NCBI GenBank assembly: GCA_023079485.1
Contig: CM041084.1
Coordinates: 130,770,792-130,834,791, forward strand
Source: Archilochus colubris
Lineage: Eukaryota > Chordata > Aves > Apodiformes > Trochilidae
Reading direction: 5' to 3'
Length of the DNA: 64,000 nucleotides
Shown: positions 46,200-57,125 of the stretch, piece by piece
How positions within the stretch are numbered: the first letter of the stretch is position 1
Layout: each line of letters begins with the position of its first letter
Position numbers and translations under genes: made by a program
The notes under the pieces: model-generated
Databases searched by the model: none
Told to the model about the DNA's origin: nothing
What the model saw: the letters and a program-made list of their open reading frames with translations, nothing else

Positions 46200-47550
46200 C
46201 CAAACCAGAGACCAGTCCAGCCCCCAGCACCCCATATTTAGCAACAGCATCCAAGTGATGGGTGACTCATCTGGGTCCAGACAACTCCTTGTGTGGTACC
46301 TTCCTCTGTGACTGGGAATTTCCAGAGAGGTGGGCACTGCTGCTTCTGGGGGTTCTGTGTGCCAAAGACCCTGTATGCAGCAAGGGAGCAGCTCCTCTCT
46401 GTCCCCCCACCAGGGCTGCAGGAGGGCTGGCTGGTTTCCAGCAAGGGCAGAGGATGGGATGTTCCTTTCCATCCCCCCAGTGCTTGGGCAGCCAGCCAGC
46501 CACAGCAAAGATGAGCCACTGGGACATGGTGACACCAAGCTCCTGCTCTGAGCATTTAATTTTTAATCCCTCTTGGGGCTTCTTTTCCATCACCCTCCCT
46601 TCCCCCCATCTCCACACCCCCAGGAGAAGGCTGCTGGCACCCGTTTCTGGAGCTCACAGTGTTTGGCTGTGTGCCTGGCTGTGAGGAATGAGAGAGGGGT
46701 GTCCCCAGACAAGCCTGGTGGGTGCTGCCTGGGAGCCCCTCCAGAGCAGCTTCTTTCCCAGGTTAGATTTCAAGGATGGGACACCCAAGGCGCCTCGAGG
46801 GCTGGGGCTGTGTCTCAGCTCAGAGGGATCTGCCTGCATCACCACTTCTGGGGCCTGGCTCCCTTGGCTTCCCCAAAGGCTTCCCAAAGGCTTCCCCATC
46901 ATCTCATTCAAAGCAGCATCCACTAGCAAGTGATGCTTCTGGCCAATCTAAGCTATAAAGATCCTGGACAACAGGAGTATGCTGGCTGCCAGGGCACCTT
47001 CCTACTGTGCTGGCCACAAGCACATCCCCCAGCTTCTCCTGTGTAGTTGGAAGCCATCTGGACACGTTCAGGCTTCCCCTTTGAAAGAACAATAAACGTT
47101 TCTCTGCAAGGGCAGCTACGAGCTGTGCAAACCCAAAGCTTGTATCTAAGAAGCACCACTGAAGGCTGTCAGGAAGGAATTGCCAAGCTCAGAGCCCAGG
47201 ATGCAAAACTCCTGAAATGCAGGGAATTGCAGCCTGGCAGTCGCTGTGAGCACCCAAGGGCAGCTCAGAACCCCTTTGGTGCAGACACAGGAGAGCCCGC
47301 AGCCGCCCTGCTCGGCTGCAGATCCCCCTCTCTCCCTACTCAAACTGTTTCTCTGCTTAAAAATGTTATTTTGAGAAAGAAATGGATGGCGAGAACAGCA
47401 CAGGAAAAGCACGGGGAATTCAGCAAACAGAAGAAAAGCTGCTGTTTTCAAAAATGCCTTAAACCAGTAACCATGGCTTGTTTTTTAATCCGCTCTCTCC
47501 CAGCCACCTCTCCACAGTGCCACCAGCAAGCACAGTGGGACCCATGATGT
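46200..47550. other. GC-rich, CpG-poor patch with many overlapping chance frames
   Basis: GC is visibly higher than in the flanks. Long frames of 100-166 codons occur on both strands and overlap one another. None shows a domain, a repeat family or exon-like splice signals I could trust. Confidence 0.5.
46593..46621 (-). other. G-quadruplex-type motif on the NCALD sense strand
   Basis: Plus-strand C runs of 3, 3, 6 and 5 are separated by 1, 2 and 9 bases, so the minus strand has four G3+ tracts. Confidence 0.45.
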
Positions 47551-50500
47551 GTGGTTTCCATAGGTATGGGAGCAACACCACAGTGAACTAAAAACAGATA
47601 CATGGTGAAATACTAGTGAAATACTATTCAATTTTTAATCAGATGCTTTGAATTAAGTGAGGTGAGGGTTTCTGCAAAGGCCCCAGTGTCTAAGAAAAAG
47701 AGCAAAAATCAGGTAAGCAATCACCCTACTAGTGCTTCTGTCACCTTTTCTCATCTCTGAAGTAACTGCCTTTTTCTGATTGAGGCATCACAAGTACTAT
47801 GTGGACACGGTGATCTGGGGGGATCTAACCCTGCACACAGCTCACCACCCAAAGAAACTGAGCCTGCCAAGACTGCAGATCTGGGTAAACATTTAGCATT
47901 ATAAGCTTATCTTCACAAATTCATTGAGACCCTCACAGAGCTGGTGTGGAATATGTTATACTGGTGCTTCATCATTTATTCTTGCCACTGCTGTGACCAG
48001 CTCTGCAAGGTCTCTTTGCAGCCCTGGTCACCACTGGCACGGTTCTCCTGCCTGCAGCATCCTGTGCCAAAGGAAGACATTGATGACATCTGGGCCACCA
48101 TCACAGGCAGCTCCACATGTCCTCCAGACAAAGGGGACTGGCCACTTTCACACGTGAGATAAAAACCTAGCAGAATCGCGGCAAAACAGAAAATAAACGT
48201 GGCCTGTTGATGCCAGAGGAAGAAAGAATGAGGTCTGAGCTCATGTTTTCTGTTCCTAAAGCACCTCTGCCCTGCCCCAGCGCTGCTGTGCTTGTGGGCT
48301 GGGGCTCCCAAGGATGTCACAGAGCCAGCAGCAGGGATAGGGCTGCTCTCTCAAAGGCAGCCTCATTCCCTAATTATCAGAAAAGAGCTCATTTTGTTTC
48401 AGGAAAAAGACTCCAAACACTTCTCCTTGGATTTTCCTTTCCAGGAGAAGGATGAGATAATAAAACACTCTTTTTTATTCAGAAAGAATTCCTCTTTCCA
48501 CTGCCCCTGACCTTCTTGAGTCCAAACACTTCTGCATTTCATTTCCACTTCTCAGCTTTTACCTTGGTGGGGGCATGTGAGACTTCCTTGGCAGGAGTCA
48601 CTCAGCTCCATCCTCAGACTCTGACAGCAGAGGTAAGGCAAAACAAAGGCAGTCTTTCTGCACATGTGCCTACTACCTTCTTCAAGAGGGTGGTTCTTCA
48701 ATAACTCTGTTATCAAATAGTCCCACACAGACCTCAGAGCTGTAAATGCTTTAGCATCATGTGCCATCAAATATTACATGTGTTGCAACTCACTATAGGT
48801 GTTTTGATTAAAGAAACCCTCCAATGTGTCAAGGAAGAACCACAAATTCTGATAAACTTCTCAGTTTTTAGCAATACAGTAATTGAAAGTGAAGGGTGAA
48901 GTGAAATAATTGAAAGCAAAATCTGCATGCTGTGTCAAATCAGAAAAATGTTCAAGCAAGATGAGACCATGGCTAGTCTGGCTAGTCACATATCCTTGGC
49001 CAGTCCTAATTTTGCACTGTTCTTGTTCACATCATTTTGTGAGATAAGTCTACAAAAACACAGGATACCCTTCAGATTACACTGTTTTAGTAGGGTCCAG
49101 AACAATTTTATATGAAAAACCTCACGCAAGATAAACAACTATAATTAGGACACTTGACAGACAGGTTCAGAGGACAACAGACAGTGTTTCTGCAGAGATA
49201 TAATTGCTCTAATTGGACCTGGGCTTGGTAAAATGGCAAAGTTAAAGAGGTCCCTGCAATCAGGCTGTCATACTGTGCAAGAAAAATAGTGTTGTGATAG
49301 GAAGCATATAGCAGTTGTGGAAATAATCAAGGGCTTTGTGTTCACTTCCCCCTGGCATCTTGCATTTGCCATTAGGAACATGCACACAACATGAGCAGAG
49401 TATTTTCTTTAGAGTTAAAGGTTCTCAGAGCTGAATTGCTTCATTGCTGAAGTCTCTGAGTATTATTCTGCTGCAGTCAGACACTTCAGATGAGCTGGAT
49501 CCACTGTGTCTCTGCAGTCCTGGAGGAGACACAGAAAGGCCATGTGAGGTGTAATCAGGGAAGCTGCCTGCTCTAGGAATGGGGGATATTGATGAGAAAA
49601 GAAGCTGACTTTGACCTTCCTCTGCTGTAATCTGTCTTTGCTGAAATGAAAGCCCATGAACTATCTGATTTGCTTGTCTAATAAAGCCCCTATACATGTA
49701 ATCTTGGGTCTCACTGAAACCTGCTCTCTTCTAAAACATAAGAACAAGCACAAAGCTTTTGAAACCAAAATATTTGCTCTCCAGTAGCATGTACTGTGCA
49801 AGGGTTGACAGTGCAGTGTTTCTCCAGCACTGTTCAGACAGAAGCAACAGGACAGAACACCAGCATGGTGCTTTCCGGACTCCCTCAGGCAGCTCTGTTT
49901 AACACGAGGTTCGGCTGGCCCAGGCTGCAGACAGCCTGTGACACTGAGCAATGCTACCCGAGCTCTCTGCTGGGGCAAATGAAATGATGACTGTAAGATA
50001 GCCAAGAAGTGACATTCCTGCCCTTGGATGCATCCTACTGTCATCTGGTCCCTTAGTCCTGCCCTGGGCTCTCCTTTTCCCCTGTGCTGCCCGCTGCCCC
50101 ATGGTCCATCCTGCCCCCGTACAGGCCCGTATGGCTCTGGATGGCTCCCAAGCCCCCATGCTCTCAACAGTGAAATTCAGCACACGGCTAAGAGGCTTTG
50201 TGACAAATGTGGCAGGTATAAACCTGTCTCAAAGCCTTCCAGCCCCCGTGCTTCTGTGCACAAAGATGGAGGAAACTGTATTCTCCTCTGGAGTTTATAA
50301 GTAAATGTGCAAAAATATTGGTGTGAGGCTCAGGAGCTGCTCATGCCCCACCTGCAGATCAGCACTCACATGGGGCTCCCCAAGCCAGGCCATCTATGAA
50401 GAGCCAGACTGGTTTATCTCACTTTCCCTAACAAAAATCTTTCCTCAGGTCAGCTGAAGAGACATCCTGAAGCTCCTGCCTTTGCAGGACATCCAACACC

Positions 50501-51439
50501 CAAAACGTGAGCAGCAGGGCAGACATCCTCCCCCAAGTACAGGCAAAGGGCCTGGGCTGGCTGTAGGTGGGTGCAGGAAAGTGGCCCTTAGCAGGCATGG
50601 GAAAAGGGTCTTGTTCCTCAGAGCAGACTGGGGGTGGCAGTGTCTCCGAGTCACTCAGAACCATGTCACCAACCAGCTCATTTATCCCTGAAGTCCTGGG
50701 TTCAGAGGTCTGTACTTCTCCTTTCCTTGTCCTGCCATTTCCTCTGGAGCAGCACTGGGACTGAGAGATGTACAGGAACAGTGCTGCATCAAACATGCCC
50801 TGCACTCAGTTTCTGCCTTCTCCCAGTGCTTTGTGCATCGTGAGCTCTGCTCTACATAGGACTTGTCCTGTGCCCCAGCAAGGTGGGAAAACCTGATCGT
50901 GAATGATGCTCTTGAAAGGAATGTTTCAGTCAAAAGCAGGCAGAATTTATCAACACAAGCCCAACTCACAAGTGAGGATGTGATCGTTTCCAGGTCAGAT
51001 GCCTATGGTAAGCCAAAGATTGTAATAAGAATAATGAAAACCTGTGAGGATGGACATCAGTGAGATTTACACAGCTAAAATTTTGCCCAACATCGTGAAT
51101 GTGTACAGCAAAAATTTTCGAATTACATGAAAGAGGAGAGCTAAACTGAGACCCATCCTCTTCTCCTGTGAGAGGAGGCATTGCTGGGAATACTGGGCAC
51201 GGGGCAAATTAAAAGGAGCGTTTCATCCCAAATAACATTCACCCTGGCTTTTCTATGTGTAAATCAGATCCCTATATTATCTCAGTGTCATTTTGTGGCT
51301 GAAAGTAATTCAACAATTATCAGCACAGTCAGACTGAAATTCAGCAGGACAGGATCTGAGCACTTAAGCTCTTAATGATTAGACATTTCTGTGGGAATGA
51401 TTCTCACAAAAAAATGACATTCAGCAGAAAGTTAACAAT

Positions 51440-52090
51440 GTGTTGAGACCGCAGAAGGGAGAGGAACTTTACAACTCCATCTTCACATTTTCCACCTATA
51501 TGATTTCAGCATTTGCTAAAGCTGTAGTGAGGGCAGCTTCTTTAGAATGCTCCCTCTGGGAAATATCACATTCAGCAATTCCTGAATTACAGTTTCTAAT
51601 TATATTTTCATACCGTAATGTTGTCTGAAATGCAAAATTGATGATAGAATAATTCAATCCATGTAAAATAATTACAAAATTACTGTTTCTCAAACCTCAA
51701 CTCATACTCCCTGCTATTTAAGAAGATAAATTTAACAGCAGCAAAAGTACAGCCAAAACATAGTCTATTTTTTTAGCTGTTATCTGACTCTAACTGTCTG
51801 CGTAGATTTTTGGCTCACCAGAGAAGATTTCTAAAATATGACTACCAAAAGTATTCCAGAAGTAGGATTTTTGTTGCTTTAGCTTGGAACAAACAATCAG
51901 GTCAACGTTTATGCAGTCAGAGTACCATTTGCATGGCATCTGGGTTTAACTGGAAAAGCAACTGTTGATTAAAATGCCAAATTTCTACTGCAGCTCAGTT
52001 ATAATTTAAACCAGTTGTTGCTAATGTTGATGCAGGACATTAAATTAGCACAACATAATGATTTTCAGCAGGGTGGAAACCAACTTCTGC
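51440..52090. other. AT-rich block with octamer motif, possible enhancer-like element
   Basis: The sequence is non-repetitive and AT-rich, with an octamer ATTTGCAT at 51927-51934 and several TAAT cores. It has no coding frame of interest. Regulatory role and conservation are inferred from composition only. Confidence 0.2.
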
Positions 52091-54934
52091 AATATGTAAT
52101 TTGAAGACTTGAAGCTCCGAACTGCTACATCAGTTCCCACTGTCTGGTAGTTTTCTCCTGTATGTGGGGATTGTATTCTCTCCCTGAAATATTGTCTTGA
52201 GTAGTGGGTCAGACATTTAAAAAGAATGAAGAACTCCCATTTTGTTTAAAAGAATGCAAGGAGTCAGTGATCCACACTGTAAGGTTTTTTTAGGCTTTAT
52301 TATGCTTCTAGCCTAAATTTAGATTGTCATTGCCCATCATCTCAACCAGATCAAGGTAGAGCACACTGAAGGTTTTTACTATCACTAGGCTAGAGCCATC
52401 AACAGCTCGTGTCTGGTTTTTAATCTCCTTTGTTGCACCCAGTTGTGTGAGAAGTGGCTCCAGGAGATGTCAGTCCAGGCTTTAGCCAGGGTCTTTCCTA
52501 TGATGAAGTGCTCCAATTCCTCAGGAATTGCTGGTCTGCTCCCCCTTCTCTGCAAACAAGGAGACTGCGGGAAGAGATCATCTCCTCCTTGTGTGCATGC
52601 AAGGGGGTGATATTTGCAAACAATACGACTTCTCTGCTGGGAGGTATGAGGGTCAACCTGGCCTCCCCAGAAGACAGTGGAGTGTCATCAAGCCTGTGTG
52701 CATCTTATTCTTATTCTCTTTATGTAAGAGGATAATCTGTCAGTGTAATGGTTGTGGCATCAGGCAGAAGATGAGGGATGGACCGCAACTACTTTCTCCC
52801 CTTCTTGGTGACAGGAAAGAACCTACAGGCTGTTTGTTCTTTTCCCATTGTTGATGAAACGGTAGGACAGAGATGATGGAATGCTTAACATTACATTGCC
52901 TGGCAATTTTGCAAACTCCCAAGGTAAAATCCAAGTGTTTCTTGAAAGGGTTTGGTACGGAGTTGATCAGCGAAAACGAGAGCATGAAATCACCAAGCAG
53001 GGGCACACAACACCAAGGCAACTCTCATATACTCTCCCCTGCCCATCTCCTAATGAGGAATCTGTGTCCTCTCCTCCCATTGCATTTCCCACCTTTCCTG
53101 CCAGCTGCTGCCTGGCCACAGCTTGGCTGTCCTCATCTCTGGGGCTCAAAGGGGCCTGGCCTGATGGGATGTCCAAAACTCCCCAAAAATCAACGAGAGG
53201 CGACAGAGCTGCTCACTCTGCCAAGCACAATACAGCCCTGTGCAACCTCAGTGGCACTCAACAGCCTCCTCAGCAGTGCTGCTTCTTAGAGCTCCTGCCA
53301 CAACACAGCTGGGACCCTTCTGGTAAAACATGAAGCAGTTTATCAATCACCTCTTTCAGATGAAGTTTGTGCCTTTTGAACACTTGCTCAGTATTGCTAA
53401 AGTAAGGTATGTCCATTCAATGGAGATGAGTAACCTATTTGAAAAATATTTCTAATTAACAGCTCTTGAACAAAGGCTGCCTGAATTATTTTTTACCTTC
53501 CAGGTGCTTTTAAAGCATCAAATGTTACAGGATGCTGTATTCAAACCCAAAAGAATGAGGTGAAGCCTCACCAAGCATCTGTGCTACAATGTTGACTCCA
53601 GTCAAACCTGGCAGGCAACCACATCTGTATCTGGCTCTAAATTCTCCAGCTGTAAAGGCAAATTACTTTTCTTGAATGGCAGGTGCTGCTCAGCTCAAAT
53701 CTGTCCCTGTACTTAGTGCCCAAATCCCTTGACAGGCTTGCCCCACTGTAAGCTGGTGAACAAGCAGACCTTGCAAGGGGGTGGGTTGCATCAGCCACCT
53801 CCCCCCTCTCCCACCCCACCGCTCTGAGGGGACTCACATGAAGATGCAGGGCCACAGACCACCAGCAGCTGAAAGATGGCTCCCTGCACCAGCTGAGGAG
53901 AGTGTTTCAGGCTGAGCACAGGGTGACAATAGCTCCCTGGCCAAGTTATGAGACTTCATTACACCTTGGTTAAATTCATCTATGGGGAGCCAGTCAGGAT
54001 TCCTTGTGCACTGATGCACTGGCATCAGGTGGAGAATTTAATAAATAAAATTTAAAACATTTCACTCCACCAGACATTGACATCTTAGGTACAAGACTTA
54101 AACCAGAAAGAACAGATGAGATAATGCCAAGTGAGATGGTCTAGGGGTTTCAGATGCATTTTATCCTTCTTGCCCTGATAAGAATGCCAAATGCAGCGAA
54201 ACCCAGAGCATTAAGCCATAACTTTCCTTCCAGGAGTGCTTTCAGTTTTAATCTCTGCCTTGGCTCCCTTTCTGAAACAATTAACTTCTGCTGTACTTAG
54301 TAACATCAGGATAATTTTAATAGAATTTTTTAATCTTTTATTGCTCTGTGTTTTACATTGTTTTGTAGTTCTGTGATTGTTTCAGAGAGTCATTCGCTTT
54401 AGGAAATCATTACCATTATCAATAAACCCTTTGAACTTTGGGAGGAAGGGAACAGGGCTATATAATTAGAGAAGATAAGAAAAATATAGCACACTTATCC
54501 AGGAAATAATGCACACGATGCTTTAACTGTGATCTGTTCTTCAAATGAATCTATACATTCTCACACAAACAAACTCAGGCTGTGGCTCTAAACTTAAGCA
54601 GCCCTGGGGATCTCCTTCCCCGTTAACAACCCCCTTGGAGCAAGTGAAATGCAGAAACAGACTCAAACTCCCTCTTCTTTTTACAAAAAAGAACCGAACA
54701 GCATTCAGTTTTTCAATTACCGCGGTGCTGTTCATGCTGCAGTTCATTTTTAGCTATTCTAACCACTCTCAACCCACAACAGAAGAAAAAGAAAGCGGAA
54801 AACAAGCTGTACGTGTGTGTGTGTGAGAAAAAGAGTAAAAAGCCTGTGCTACGGCAATGTTGCTCTCTTGGCATATTTCAGATAATTTTTCAGGAAGCTC
54901 TTGATCCTCCCCTCTGTAAACACGAGACGGTCAA

Positions 54935-55000
54935 GAGTGCCGCCTGCCCCGGGAGAGGGACCGAGAGCCCGGAGAGCGCACGGGGTGTGGGGACTCCGTG
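54935..55000. promoter_or_regulatory. Small CpG-dense patch
   Basis: About 65 bases with a GCCCCGGGAG core and many CpGs, in a window where CpG is otherwise rare. It may mark a promoter or 5' exon edge. No TATA box is seen. Confidence 0.3.
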
Positions 55001-55036
55001 TGAACAAAGATGATTCAAAGACTTGAACTTTGGGAG

Positions 55037-55072
55037 CTGGATCTCAAGCTGTTCCTGGATCTCAAGCTGTTC
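55037..55072 (+). repeat. Tandem duplication, 2 x 18 bp
   Basis: CTGGATCTCAAGCTGTTC is repeated exactly twice with no spacer, just right of the CpG-dense patch. The unit length is a multiple of three. Confidence 0.97.
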
Positions 55073-55360
55073 CTAGCTTCATCAGCTGCTGGCTTCCCCC
55101 GCACTGAACACGTTGGGTACAAACCTGCCTGAATTGGGCAGTGTTAAAAACCTACAAGTTGCAACAGAGGTATAAAACTGTAGAGATGCCCAGATCAACA
55201 CGGTACCTAAACATAATTTCATTTCACTCCCGAATGCATTAGTTTAGGATTACTCACGTTCATTTATATTCCTAAAGTGTCAAACGAGAACAATATCATT
55301 TTATTCTCCTTTCATGGATCATTAATCCAAATTTAACTGTGCTTTGCTGTCTGCACACAG

Positions 55361-55466
55361 AATGAGTAACTGGAAGCTGCTTTGCATTTATCTGATAGTG
55401 CTGGTTTGGTTCATCAAGGCAAACTTCCAGCCAAAACAAACAAGTGAAAAAAAAATATCAGTCACG
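55361..55466 (+). CDS. Candidate plus-strand exon with hydrophobic N-terminus, gene not recognised
   Basis: A pyrimidine-biased acceptor ending CACACAG precedes an ATG at 55362. The frame then gives exactly 35 codons (MSNWKLLCIYLIVLVWFIKA, then NFQPKQTSEKKISVT) up to a good donor, ACG|GTAAGC, in phase 0. The N-terminus has a short polar start and about 14 hydrophobic residues, as in a signal peptide or type II signal anchor, followed by a basic polar stretch. I do not recognise the family and found no partner exon. It lies antisense to NCALD, about 90 bases left of a candidate NCALD 5' exon. A chance combination of signals is quite possible. Confidence 0.25.
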
Positions 55467-55486
55467 GTAAGCTGCTCTCTGTTCGA

Positions 55487-55501
55487 TTTTTTTTTTTTTT
55501 T
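55487..55501 (+). repeat. Poly(T) run, 15 bases
   Basis: A T homopolymer directly after the candidate plus-strand donor. Confidence 0.9.
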
Positions 55502-55557
55502 AAGGAAAAAAATAAATAAAATAAAATACCTGACGAGAACACAAAGCAAATGGTTAC

Positions 55558-55700
55558 CTCACACCGCAGAAATGCAAGTTTTTAATAGTCCATGCTCTGG
55601 CAGCCCCTGAGAAACAGCAGCGGCGGCAGCAGCGGCAGCGGCGTTGGGGATAAATCCAGCATCCACCAGGTTCTCACAAGGCTTTGGCTGCGCGGCCGAA
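55558..55700 (-). other. NCALD: Candidate NCALD non-coding first exon
   Basis: On the minus strand, CpG-rich sequence downstream of a CRE runs through a GCC/GCT triplet-rich leader (55614-55643) to a donor TGTGAG|GTAACC with GT at 55557-55556. This order is typical of a vertebrate 5'UTR exon. The right edge (transcription start) is a guess. Linking it to the 17961 acceptor would imply a 37.6 kb first intron. Confidence 0.25.
55614..55643 (+). repeat. GC-rich CAG/CGG triplet tract
   Basis: Mixed CAG, CGG and GCG triplets over 30 bases, GCC/GCT on the minus strand. Such tracts are frequent in 5'UTRs. Confidence 0.8.
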
Positions 55701-55721
55701 ACCACAGGCTCTGCCTCCAGC

Positions 55722-55729
55722 TGACGTCA
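55722..55729. promoter_or_regulatory. Palindromic cAMP response element
   Basis: An exact TGACGTCA, the CREB/ATF consensus, inside the CpG-rich region. Confidence 0.6.
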
Positions 55730-56109
55730 AGGCGGCCGTCACACGGCCCGGCGCAAGCCCAGGGAGCACTGGTTGTCCTGGCAACCCCAGCACTGCTCCG
55801 AAATTATTTCAATAGGTCATCTGTCATACTGCGCGCACATTGGAACTATCACGGGTGCCCGGACAACTCAAACATCGGGGGCTCGCTGGAGCTGGTTGAG
55901 CTATGGGGGGGTTGGTCCCATCGCCGACGCTCTGTTAACCCTGTCCCCCGAAGAAAACCCGCCTCCCTCTTCCTCTTCCTCCTGCATCCCCAGGCTCCGG
56001 CAGAAAAAACAAAGCCTGGTTCGCCAAAGCCAAGGGGCAAAAGTTCTGCCCTCTGTGTGCAGCAGGGCACCTCGGTGATGTGCAGCTGGGCGCTGCACCC
56101 ACTAGCTAA

Positions 56110-57040
56110 AATTAGGGGCTTTCAAAATAACACGCAGCTGAGGTTTTATTCATAGCCTCAGAGATGCGTGTTTGGGTGCCAGCATCTCTGCCCAGATTTG
56201 GGGTGAGGGAACAGAGGTCCTTGCTGAAGGGATGCAGGGTGAGAGCCATGCAGAGCTGTGAGCCACCCCCAGAGGTCCCTAGCCACCTCAGCCTCGTGTC
56301 CCTAAGCTTCGGCCACCAGCCCCTCCTGCTCACCTGCTCAAGATGCTTCTGCTGATGCTCTGACAAAATGTTCCTGGAAGGGGAATGAAGCAGTGCCTGT
56401 CTTCCCTTGTCTCAAACTCACCTCTTCAGCCTTTATCCTGCAGGCAGGGATGTGTCTCAGATCTTCTTGTAACTCTATCTAAAATCCACTTCTTCCCCCA
56501 AATTTCCTGCTTTTTTTTTCATCTCACCTTACCAGACCCCCACAGTTCAGGCACCACCAGAGCCAGGACTTGGGAGAGGATGGAAGGAGGGAGACACTTT
56601 CACCTTTAAAAGCATGGAGGAAAGTCAAAGTGTCAGCAACATAAAAATACTCCTGTGCTCATCTGAGCTGGTACTGGTTACTGACCTGTGCCCAGGACAT
56701 AAAATACCAGGAATCAACCACAATAGAAGGTTGTGGTGAAAGCAGAAGCAGATGTGAAGCTGTATGGGATCTGCAAATGCAAACACTGGGACATCCTCTG
56801 CTGACATTGACTTTGGCCCCTTTGCAACAGGTGAAAGAGAAAATACTAAAAGTGAAAGGACAGTTTGGGATGGGGCATAAAAGGGTGCTGGGAGGGCTTT
56901 CCCCCAGCCTGGTCAAAGGGAGGATGGTGGGGATGTGGGGCCAGCAGGCAGTGAAGGGGGCCCTAAGCCCCATCTGCCTCTTCTCTATCACTTTTCCAAA
57001 TGCGAGAGCAGCAGATACTTGGGATATTTAGCTTTACTGA
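56110..57040. other. No gene recognised
   Basis: Right flank of the CpG-rich region. Short frames on both strands lack features. Confidence 0.5.
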
Positions 57041-57125
57041 GAGGTGTCATTGCCCATGCAGAGGGGTTGGAACTAGATGGTCTTTAAGGTCCTTCCAACC
57101 CTAAACATTCTATGATTCTGTGATT
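57041..57125 (+). mobile_element. CR1 LINE 3' end
   Basis: GAGGTGTCATTGCCCATG, GGTTGGAACTAGATGGTC, AAGGTCCTTCCAACCC and the ATTCTATGATTCTGTGATT tail are close to typical CR1, with less decay than the other copies here. It is 5'-truncated to about 85 bases. Confidence 0.95.

Larger units (their letters stand above)
17962..54900 (-). other. NCALD: Presumed NCALD 5' intron (upstream of the start-codon exon)
   Basis: The start-codon exon has an acceptor immediately upstream, so at least one non-coding 5' exon lies to the right. No convincing protein-coding exon was found on either strand across this span. It contains CR1 pieces near 33.2 and 39.8-40.9 kb, simple repeats, a GT-rich tract at 45.4 kb, a GC-rich patch at 46.2-47.5 kb and AT-rich blocks. 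Non-coding NCALD exons could be present but cannot be recognised by eye. Confidence 0.6.
55600..56060 (-). promoter_or_regulatory. CpG-rich promoter-like region with CRE and CCAAT box
   Basis: This is the most CpG-rich part of the window. It holds a full palindromic CRE (TGACGTCA, 55722-55729) and, about 110 bases further upstream on the minus strand, a CCAAT box (55843-55839). No convincing TATA box is present. The arrangement favours minus-strand initiation toward NCALD. NCALD is a neuronal gene and CRE-containing promoters are common there, but activity is inferred. Confidence 0.4.

Noticed and set aside
47047..47547. 166-codon plus-strand frame
   Set aside because: It lies in the GC-rich patch, with no recognisable motif and competing frames.
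55592..56155. 187-codon plus-strand frame in the CpG-rich region
   Set aside because: High GC depletes stop codons. The peptide is Ser/Gly/Arg/Pro-rich without a domain, and the region is better read as promoter or 5'UTR.
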